Shown here: positions 7,171 through 11,655 of the stretch, in pieces
How positions within the stretch are numbered: the stretch's first letter is position 1
How the letters are laid out: each line of letters opens with the position of its first letter
Source of the DNA: Alloprevotella sp.
GTDB lineage: Bacteria > Bacteroidota > Bacteroidia > Bacteroidales > Bacteroidaceae
DNA: 11,655 nt
Assembly (NCBI GenBank): GCA_015259235.1
Contig: JABZGM010000040.1
Location: 2,416-14,070, forward strand
Reading direction: 5' to 3'
The notes under the pieces: model-generated
The model's input: only the letters and a program-made list of their open reading frames with translations
Databases searched by the model: none
What the model was told of the DNA's origin: nothing
Translations under genes and position numbers: made by a program

Positions 7171-7188
7171 CACTCTAAATAGTGTATC

Positions 7189-8037
7189 ATGAAGAAGACT
7201 CTCCTCCTGCTGCTTCTCATGGTTGCGGTTTTCGCTTCTTGCTCAAACTACGAAAAGTTGCTGCAGTCAGGCGATTATACCCAAAGATACGAAGCAGCGA
7301 AGCAATACTACTACTCTGGTAGCTACACCCAAGCGAGTACGCTGCTCACCGACCTTATAGCCGGTGCTAAAGGCACGGACCGTGCAGAAGAAGCTCTGTT
7401 TTTATTGGGCATGTCTGCTTATCGGGACAAAGAATATGATGCAGCAGCTGGCTATTTCAAAAAGTATTATGAGACCTACCCTCGTGGATACTATGCGGAA
7501 GAAGCCCATTTCTATGCTGGAGTTGCTCTATATGAGAATACTCCCGAACCAGAATTAGACCAAAGTGATACTTACAAAGCCATCACCGAATTCCAAAAGT
7601 TTACAGAGGATTTCCCTGATAGCCGTTATCGCAAAGAAGCTACGCGCCTTATCTTCGTGATGCAAGACAAGCTCATCGAAAAAGAATATGCCGCAGCAAA
7701 ACTGTACTTCGACCTCGGCACCTATTTTGGAACGAGCAGTAGCAGCAGCAGTGGCAACAACTACGAAGCTTGCGTCGTAACTGCTCAAAACGCAATTAGC
7801 GATTTCCCCTATAGCGAACGAAGAGAAGACTTTGCCATTCTTATTGTTCGTGCCAAGTTTGAACTTGCCGAACAGAGTGTAGAATCCAAAAAAGTGGAGC
7901 GATTCCAAAATGCCATTGACGAGTACCACGGTTTCGTGAACGAATATCCGAAATCAAAGTTCTTGCCCAAAGCAACCTCGCTTTACAATCGCGCAAAAGC
8001 CTTTCTTGCTAAGCCTCAAAATGCTGCACAGTCGTAA
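7189..8037 (+). CDS. bamD: Outer-membrane assembly lipoprotein BamD
   Basis: Peripheral lipoprotein of the BAM complex, which inserts beta-barrel proteins into the outer membrane. 282 residues. A lipoprotein signal is clear: basic MKKT, Leu-rich core (5-10), lipobox FASC with lipidated Cys18. The mature part holds five TPR-like helical pairs, visible as YEAAKQYYYSGSYTQASTLL (34-53), EEALFLLGMSAYRDKEYDAA (67-86), YAEEAHFYAGVALY (102-115), FPDSRYRKEA (142-151) and AIDEYHGFVNEYPKSKF (242-258). Six serines in a row (183-188, encoded at 7735-7752 largely by AGC) lie in a loop after GTYFGT and before NNYEACV; I do not recall such a run in relatives. It starts a transcription unit with rpoZ, whose start lies 63 nt after its stop. 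Bacteroidota homologues in databases are also named YfiO. Confidence 0.93.
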   Translation: MKKTLLLLLLMVAVFASCSNYEKLLQSGDYTQRYEAAKQYYYSGSYTQASTLLTDLIAGAKGTDRAEEALFLLGMSAYRDKEYDAAAGYFKKYYETYPRGYYAEEAHFYAGVALYENTPEPELDQSDTYKAITEFQKFTEDFPDSRYRKEATRLIFVMQDKLIEKEYAAAKLYFDLGTYFGTSSSSSSGNNYEACVVTAQNAISDFPYSERREDFAILIVRAKFELAEQSVESKKVERFQNAIDEYHGFVNEYPKSKFLPKATSLYNRAKAFLAKPQNAAQS

Positions 8038-8100
8038 ATGACACGCGCTTTTATGGGCACCCTTCTCAACATTGCATCTAAAAAATACTCTATACACATC

Positions 8101-8445
8101 ATGGACTACAAGAAGTCGAAAGCACCCACCAACACTGTGACTCACAACCTCATGGATTTGGCTGAAGATACAGGCAATCTCTATGAAAGTTTGGTAATCA
8201 TAGCTAAACGTGCCAATCAAATTTCGGCACAAATGAAAGAGGACCTCAACAAAAAACTCAAAGAGTTTGCCTCTAGCAACGACAACCTCGAAGAAACTTT
8301 CGAGAATCGTGAACAAATTGAAATCTCACGTTACTACGAACGTCTCCCCAAGGCGACATTGATTGCTGCTGACGAATTCCTCCGCGGTAAGGTTTACTTC
8401 AAGAATCCCAACAAGGAACGTAACCAGCATCTCACCAAAGACTAA
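8101..8445 (+). CDS. rpoZ: RNA polymerase omega-like subunit (Bacteroidota RpoZ)
   Basis: 114 residues from ATG 8101. The conserved run MDYKKSKAPTNTVTHNLMDL opens the protein, followed by IAKRANQIS (54-62 region counted with the extension; about 33-41 here), LKEFASSNDNLEETFENREQ and ISRYYERLPKATLIAADEFL, which I recognise as the Bacteroidales form of the omega/Rpb6 family. Omega binds the beta-prime subunit and helps RNA polymerase assemble. An in-frame ATG at 8038 sits right after the bamD stop, but the extra 21 residues are not family-like, so 8101 is chosen. It is probably co-transcribed with bamD, a pairing I recall from Bacteroides. Tandem hairpins follow the stop codon. Confidence 0.88.
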   Translation: MDYKKSKAPTNTVTHNLMDLAEDTGNLYESLVIIAKRANQISAQMKEDLNKKLKEFASSNDNLEETFENREQIEISRYYERLPKATLIAADEFLRGKVYFKNPNKERNQHLTKD

Positions 8446-8462
8446 ACAGTAGCTTCTACTGT
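8446..8462 (+). other. Short perfect hairpin directly after rpoZ stop
   Basis: ACAGTAG (8446-8452) and CTACTGT (8456-8462) pair perfectly around the 3-nt loop CTT, starting on the first base after the stop codon. No T-run follows; a larger terminator begins 6 nt further on. Confidence 0.6.
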
Positions 8463-8468
8463 CCTATC

Positions 8469-8518
8469 AAAATGAAGGTCTTTCTGTGTCGTAATTGACC
8501 TGAAAGACCTTTCATTTT
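8469..8518 (+). terminator. Intrinsic terminator of the bamD-rpoZ unit
   Basis: AAAATGAAGGTCTTTC (8469-8484) pairs with GAAAGACCTTTCATTTT (8502-8518) over 16 bp with a single bulged base and a 17-nt loop. A and T runs at the stem base make it symmetric, so it may work in both directions. Confidence 0.8.
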
Positions 8519-8539
8519 ATGAGTTCCATTGTCTAGTAT

Positions 8540-8587
8540 AGCACAATAACTCCTTCACGCTTTAGTTATAGTGCTCAGACTTTTTTT
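8540..8587 (+). terminator. Second terminator-like hairpin with T7 run
   Basis: AGCAC-A-ATAACT (8540-8551) pairs with AGTTAT-A-GTGCT (8564-8575): five pairs, one A-A mismatch, six pairs, and a 12-nt loop. CAGAC and a T7 run (8581-8587) follow. It lies only 21 nt after the main rpoZ terminator, so it is either a back-up or the 3' end of a short RNA. Confidence 0.5.
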
Positions 8588-8767
8588 GCTCTGTCTCGTG
8601 CGACTATTGGTTTCCCAGTATTCTAGCAATAAAGTCTCGACACAGCTACAATAAAAAGTGAAGGTCCTCATAGAGAAGCAAGTAGCGACTGTGGAATTTT
8701 TACCAGTTTTCCCAAGACTGAACTCAATTATCTTCTTAGTTTTCATACAGACTTATCCCCATTCACC

Positions 8768-9241
8768 ATGATTCAACGCATCCAATCTCTCTATCTTTTC
8801 ATAGCCATCGTTCTAATGGTTCTCTCATTCTTCCTCCCCGTGTGGGCATGGACTGTTGGTTCAGATGTACAAACGAGCTATTTACTCTATAATTATGGCA
8901 TTATGACCACACAGCCTGGTTACTCAGCTCCACTGCTCTACCCTGTTGTACTAAGTTTCTTTGCAGCACTCTCCGTTGTGCTTTACGGTTGGGCATTTTT
9001 CTCTTTCAAAAACCTGAGTAAGGCGGTGAAACTTGTGCTCGTTGCACTCTTCAGCACCCTTGGTTATTTGACTTGCCTAGGGTTCATTGTCTACGACATG
9101 AGTACAACTCAACAACTGTCGGGCAACATCCCACAGCTTGGCACTATCTTCCCAGCTATTGCCTTTGTACAGGGTGTTATGGCGCTCCGTGCCATCCGTC
9201 GCGACCAAGCCTTGCTTCGCTCTGCTGATCGCTTACGCTAA
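8768..9241 (+). CDS. DUF4293 four-helix membrane protein
   Basis: 157 residues, function unknown. Opening MIQRIQSLYLF and the closing ALRAIRRDQALLRSADRLR pattern match my memory of the DUF4293 family, found in Bacteroidota. Four hydrophobic segments are visible at about 8-28, 55-80, 86-109 and 123-142, so it should be an inner-membrane protein with both ends on the same, probably cytoplasmic, side (the carboxy tail is Arg-rich). In several Bacteroidales genomes this family follows rpoZ, as here, although the gap of 322 bp is wide. No catalytic residues can be pointed to. ATG 8768 begins exactly at the family's conserved start. Confidence 0.82.
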   Translation: MIQRIQSLYLFIAIVLMVLSFFLPVWAWTVGSDVQTSYLLYNYGIMTTQPGYSAPLLYPVVLSFFAALSVVLYGWAFFSFKNLSKAVKLVLVALFSTLGYLTCLGFIVYDMSTTQQLSGNIPQLGTIFPAIAFVQGVMALRAIRRDQALLRSADRLR

Positions 9242-9270
9242 AACTGACCTCTCGGTAGACGCAAATCACA

Positions 9271-9316
9271 CTTCCCTAGGTGTTGTGCAAACTCTCTACA
9301 TGACAATCTAGGAAAG
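9271..9316 (+). other. Imperfect hairpin between the DUF4293 gene and ssb
   Basis: CCTAG (9275-9279) pairs with CTAGG (9308-9312), with an outer CTT/AAG (9271-9273 with 9314-9316) and an inner TTGT/ACAA (9283-9286 with 9303-9306) separated by mismatches or bulges. Only a weak T-rich stretch (GCTTTGTTT) follows. It may be a leaky terminator or part of the ssb leader. Confidence 0.3.
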
Positions 9317-9343
9317 GCTTTGTTTCATTAAAAACCTTAAGCT

Positions 9344-9745
9344 ATGAATAAAGTAATGCTCATTGGTAACGTGGGAAAAGACCCAGAAGTGCGTTACATC
9401 GACAATGGAGTTTGCACCGCAAAAGTGGCATTAGCCACCAATACTCCAGGTTACACGCTCCCTAACGGTACGCAAGTGCCTGATCGCGCCGAATGGCATA
9501 ATCTTCTCTTCTGGCGAAAACTAGCAGAAGTGGTAGAGCGCTATGTACACAAAGGAGATAAACTCTATGTCGAGGGTGAACTCCGAACTCGCAACTACAC
9601 CGATCATCAAGGTGTGGTACGCTATATCACTGAAATTTGGGTGAACAACATGGAGATGCTCACTCCTAAACAGCAGTCTAACCAAAACAATACGGCTACT
9701 TCTGCTCCTGCTCCTGAAACATCCAAAACAGAAGCACCATTTTAA
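9344..9745 (+). CDS. ssb: Single-stranded DNA-binding protein
   Basis: 133 residues with one OB fold. Seen: MNKVMLIGNVGKDPEVRY (1-18), VAKVALATN-type strand (here CTAKVALATN, 24-33), the loop TPNG/VPDRAEWHNLLFW giving the core motif EWHNLLFWRKLAEVVERYVHKGDKLYVEGELRTRNY, and the last strand ITEIWVNNMEML. A Gln/Asn/Ala/Pro-rich linker begins near 110 and ends in KTEAPF. The Pro-Phe end is the conserved partner-binding tip, but the usual cluster of Asp residues is replaced by a single Glu. SSB coats exposed single strands in replication and repair and recruits partners through that tip. ATG 9344 starts the family's conserved MNKV. The transferase gene follows 73 bp later. Confidence 0.93.
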   Translation: MNKVMLIGNVGKDPEVRYIDNGVCTAKVALATNTPGYTLPNGTQVPDRAEWHNLLFWRKLAEVVERYVHKGDKLYVEGELRTRNYTDHQGVVRYITEIWVNNMEMLTPKQQSNQNNTATSAPAPETSKTEAPF

Positions 9746-9818
9746 TTCGATGCTCATAGGGCTTAGTGCTCTAGAAGTTCAAACATCGATATCACTTTTT
9801 ATGGACTGATTGAGGTTT

Positions 9819-10484
9819 ATGCCAAAATTCGCAACCCTATCTTCCGACAATGCCAACATTTGGTTGTGGCAACTCACAGAGTCGCCCGAACAACTGTTGG
9901 CATTGTTGGCTACGCACCCCGATTACGCTCCCCAAGCACAATCCTTTCGCTCGACACAACGCCAACGCGAATGGCTAGCCACGCGCGCCTTATTGCATAA
10001 TGTGCTGGGAGATGACATACGAATTGCCTATGACAAAGATGGAGCGCCACGACTCGTAAACATAAACCAAGAGCAGATTTCCCAAGACTCTTCCTATATG
10101 CAAGATGATGAGCAAGGACTCCCTGCAATAAGTATCTCGCATTCTCATCAATGGGTGGCAATTGCTTTAGCAACCTCCAAAAAGTCTATTGGTCTTGATT
10201 TGGAATTTGTAAGTGAGAAAGCAGGAAGAGTGCAACACAAGTTTTTGACACAAGAGGAACAGCTGCTTATTTCTCCCACTCTCTCGCCTACAGCTCTGTG
10301 GTGTGCTAAAGAGGCTACTTATAAGCTCTGCAACCACTCTGGACTTCTTTTCTTAGAAGAAATGAGACTATACACAAAAGAAGAACAACTCTTGATGGAA
10401 TTGCCGACCTTACAGCGCACAGCAAGCATTGAAATAGGAACATTTGAGGATTGTGCCTTTGCGCTTGCGAAGTTTATAGAGTAA
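9819..10484 (+). CDS. 4'-phosphopantetheinyl transferase superfamily protein
   Basis: Transfers the phosphopantetheine arm of CoA to a serine of carrier proteins, such as fatty-acid or secondary-metabolite ACPs. 221 residues, the single-chain Sfp-like class. Seen: FRSTQRQREWLATRALL (44-60), AISISHSH (103-110), the Mg-binding GLDLE (125-129, Asp127 and Glu129) and WCAKEATYK (161-169) with the catalytic-site Glu/Lys pair. A Gln/Asp-rich insert (about 84-101) precedes the SISHS motif. ATG 9819 is used; an in-frame TTG at 9810 would add three residues. It follows ssb closely and ends at a bidirectional terminator facing the next gene. The target carrier protein is not encoded nearby. A separate AcpS could exist elsewhere, so whether this is the only transferase is unknown. 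Confidence 0.87.
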   Translation: MPKFATLSSDNANIWLWQLTESPEQLLALLATHPDYAPQAQSFRSTQRQREWLATRALLHNVLGDDIRIAYDKDGAPRLVNINQEQISQDSSYMQDDEQGLPAISISHSHQWVAIALATSKKSIGLDLEFVSEKAGRVQHKFLTQEEQLLISPTLSPTALWCAKEATYKLCNHSGLLFLEEMRLYTKEEQLLMELPTLQRTASIEIGTFEDCAFALAKFIE

Positions 10485-10524
10485 TCGCCCATTGTTCTAC
10501 GCCACTCTATCCCTTCATATACAG

Positions 10525-10564
10525 AAAAGCCTTGAAGAAGTTCACAGACTTCTTCAAGGCTTTT
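10525..10564. terminator. Bidirectional intrinsic terminator between convergent genes
   Basis: AAAAGCCTTGAAGAAGT (10525-10541) and ACTTCTTCAAGGCTTTT (10548-10564) form a perfect 17-bp stem with a 6-nt loop. T4 ends on one strand and A4 on the other serve both the phosphopantetheinyl transferase (plus) and the glucosaminidase (minus). It is the strongest terminator in the window. Confidence 0.9.
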
Positions 10565-10573
10565 GCCATTTCA

Positions 10574-11479
10574 TCATTTAAGTAAGAGCGCAGCTCCTAC
10601 TTCAGGGGTGTAAGTGGGTGGAAGGTTGTTCCATTTGTACAACTTGTGAATCTTGATACCATAGCGTTGGGCGATGCTATACATAGATTCTCCTGAAACA
10701 ACAACGTGGTAGGTGTCTCGGATTGGCTTTGCTACACGACTTTTCTTTTTGGTGAGATACACGACTTCTCCACGAGATAATTGATAGTGCTTATCTACTT
10801 CATTGTAATTGCGGAGCTTGCGTTCTGATAGTCCCATGTCGCGTGCTATACTCTCGAAGGTATCACCAGGTCCCACCACAACGTAAACGAGATCGTTGCA
10901 AAGGTAAAGACGGCGTGCCGCCAATTCTGCTCTGCGCTCTGCCTCACGCTGGCGAGGTGTCTCTTGACTTCGTTGGTAACGGTCATATTGTGCAAGATCA
11001 TATCGCTCAATGACGCCAATCAACAACTCTGCATATCTGGGATTTGTGGCATAACCACACTCTTTCAAGCCTCGTGCCCAGGCACGATAGTCGTAGAAAT
11101 CAAGGGAAAAGAGCGGACTATATCTCTTGCGCCCTGCCAAAAAGAGAGAATGATCTTCATAGCTTTCAGCAGCAGAATTGTACTTTCTAAACTGCTCGTT
11201 AGGCGCATCATCGGAACGCAATACAAAAGGTCCAGTCCAAGTTCCGCCTGTTTTGATACCGAAATGGTTGTTAGCTGTTGTGGCTAACATGGAACATCCT
11301 GCACTACTCTCCAAAAGGCCTTGCGCCAAAGTGATGCTCGCAGGAATGCGATAACGCAACATCTGGTCTATCGCCATTGATTTATAAGTTTCAATATACT
11401 GTCGATATGCCTCAGTCTGAGCAAATATTGAAAAGATACTCAGACAAAATAAAGCGCAGGATAATAGAAATCGATGCAT
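10574..11479 (-). CDS. Secreted GH73 N-acetylglucosaminidase with two LysM domains
   Basis: A peptidoglycan hydrolase predicted to cut N-acetylglucosaminyl linkages during wall growth, separation or turnover. 301 residues: a signal peptide (hydrophobic 4-19, likely cut after IFA or IFAQ at 20-21), a GH73 domain (about 24-165) and two LysM wall-binding domains (about 198-243 with VVGPGDTFESIARDMGLS, and 257-301 with VVSGESMYSIAQRYGIK). GH73 signs are ITLAQGLLESSAG (49-61) with the putative catalytic Glu57, NNHFGIK (70-76), EQFRKYNSAAESYEDHSLFL (95-114) and GYATNPRYAELL (142-153). An Arg/Glu-rich helix (about 168-191) links the parts. It is convergent with the phosphopantetheinyl transferase. 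Its promoter contains TAACTTTG 19 bp upstream. This domain order is common in Bacteroidota; similar proteins are often annotated as glucosaminidase, and cleavage specificity is inferred from the family. Confidence 0.9.
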   Translation of the reverse strand: MHRFLLSCALFCLSIFSIFAQTEAYRQYIETYKSMAIDQMLRYRIPASITLAQGLLESSAGCSMLATTANNHFGIKTGGTWTGPFVLRSDDAPNEQFRKYNSAAESYEDHSLFLAGRKRYSPLFSLDFYDYRAWARGLKECGYATNPRYAELLIGVIERYDLAQYDRYQRSQETPRQREAERRAELAARRLYLCNDLVYVVVGPGDTFESIARDMGLSERKLRNYNEVDKHYQLSRGEVVYLTKKKSRVAKPIRDTYHVVVSGESMYSIAQRYGIKIHKLYKWNNLPPTYTPEVGAALLLK

Positions 11480-11497
11480 ACAATAACTCTTTTGCTA

Positions 11498-11530
11498 CAA
11501 AGTTACGATTTTTCGAAGAAGCTGAACGAA
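11498..11530 (-). promoter_or_regulatory. Bacteroidota-type promoter for the glucosaminidase gene
   Basis: Read on the minus strand, TAACTTTG (11505 down to 11498) fits TAnnTTTG exactly. TTCG (11530 down to 11527) is a three-of-four match to the -33 box with a 21-bp spacer. The start would fall near 11491, about 12 nt before ATG 11479. Confidence 0.6.
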
Positions 11531-11635
11531 CTCTTGCTGGTAAAATATGCAAAGCAAGCACTTTAACCCAATTTGGTCATTAGATTCTGAACAGATTTCA
11601 TTGGAGTGTTGAGCAGTTAGTTGTGAGTTCGAAGG

Positions 11636-11649
11636 CGTAGCCGGCTACG
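11636..11649. repeat. 14-bp perfect palindrome at the window edge
   Basis: CGTAGCCGGCTACG is fully self-complementary and GC-rich compared with its surroundings. It sits in the 176-bp non-coding end of the window, just after a TTCGAA site (11629-11634 region). It may be the core of a dispersed intergenic repeat that continues outside the window; no second copy is present here. Confidence 0.4.
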
Positions 11650-11655
11650 TTGAGA

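Larger units (their letters stand above)
6566..7188. other. 623-bp intergenic region between htrA and bamD
   Basis: Contains, in order: the htrA terminator (6610-6649), a stray repeat-like TCCGGCGTTTTT (6665-6676), the short inverted repeat GATAG-AAT-CTATC near 6695-6707, a 21-bp tandem repeat (6814-6902), two direct copies of ACAAAAGAA (6931-6939 and 6944-6952), and the bamD promoter (7139-7170). No gene of a recognised family is present. The minus strand has an open frame of 67 codons (6907 down to 6704) whose amino half is made of seven-residue repeats. A plus-strand frame of 96 codons (6888-7178) looks random and spans the bamD promoter. Confidence 0.6.
8446..8767. other. 322-bp gap between rpoZ and the DUF4293 gene
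   Basis: The first 142 bases are packed with three hairpins (8446-8462, 8469-8518, 8540-8587). From 8588 to 8767 I see no recognised gene, no exact TAnnTTTG box and no clear RNA family. A 63-codon minus-strand frame (8746 to 8555) has no family resemblance and runs across the T7 tract; it is not called. How the downstream gene is transcribed is therefore unexplained. Confidence 0.5.

Noticed and set aside
6888..7178. 96-codon plus-strand frame upstream of bamD
   Set aside because: It crosses the tandem repeat and the whole bamD promoter, and the protein has no recognisable domain or signal.
8038..8100. Amino-terminal extension of rpoZ from the ATG abutting the bamD stop
   Set aside because: Attractive for translational coupling, but the conserved protein begins at MDYKK (8101) and the extra 21 residues look non-coding.
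8555..8746. 63-codon minus-strand frame between rpoZ and the DUF4293 gene
   Set aside because: No family resemblance, no promoter box on that strand, and it spans the hairpin T7 tract.
11377..11583. 68-codon plus-strand frame over the glucosaminidase start
   Set aside because: Antisense to the signal peptide and promoter of a well-supported gene; sequence is not family-like.

Overview
The window reads as chromosomal housekeeping DNA from a member of the Bacteroidota, most likely order Bacteroidales; a Prevotella-like genome is a reasonable guess, but genus cannot be fixed from sequence reading alone. The evidence is: ftsE next to a short ACT-domain aspartokinase and lysA; a BamD-RpoZ-DUF4293 series; a Bacteroidales-type omega subunit; no Shine-Dalgarno sequences before the genes; and promoter boxes matching the Bacteroidota consensus TAnnTTTG rather than TATAAT. 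No phage genes, transposase, CRISPR array, tRNA or rRNA was found.

Layout. 1-304: non-coding leader with a candidate promoter. 305-4954: four same-strand genes, ftsE (ABC ATPase), lysC (aspartokinase), lysA (diaminopimelate decarboxylase) and hemW (radical-SAM haem chaperone). They have 100-140 bp gaps, each with an inverted repeat, and no full-consensus promoter between them. 5090-6565: htrA/degQ-type periplasmic protease with its own promoter and terminator. 6566-7188: 623-bp gap with a 21-bp tandem repeat that encodes heptads on the minus strand. 7189-8445: bamD (outer-membrane assembly lipoprotein) and rpoZ (omega-like subunit), ending in a cluster of hairpins. 8768-9241: DUF4293 four-helix membrane protein. 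9344-10484: ssb and a 4'-phosphopantetheinyl transferase. 10574-11479 (minus): secreted GH73 glucosaminidase with two LysM domains, convergent with the transferase and separated from it by a strong bidirectional terminator. 11480-11655: promoter of that gene and the edge of a possible palindromic repeat.

How the genes fit together. LysC and LysA catalyse the first and last steps of the diaminopimelate/lysine route, which feeds both protein and peptidoglycan. FtsE and the LysM glucosaminidase also act on the cell wall. HtrA and BamD serve envelope protein quality control and outer-membrane assembly. The rest are general functions (transcription, DNA binding, carrier-protein activation, haem handling).

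I do not see a new multigene system. The least explained signals are the heptad-coding repeat at about 6814-6902, the hairpin cluster after rpoZ, the long hairpin between lysC and lysA, the G8 tract in a conserved hemW motif, and the direct ssb-transferase junction.
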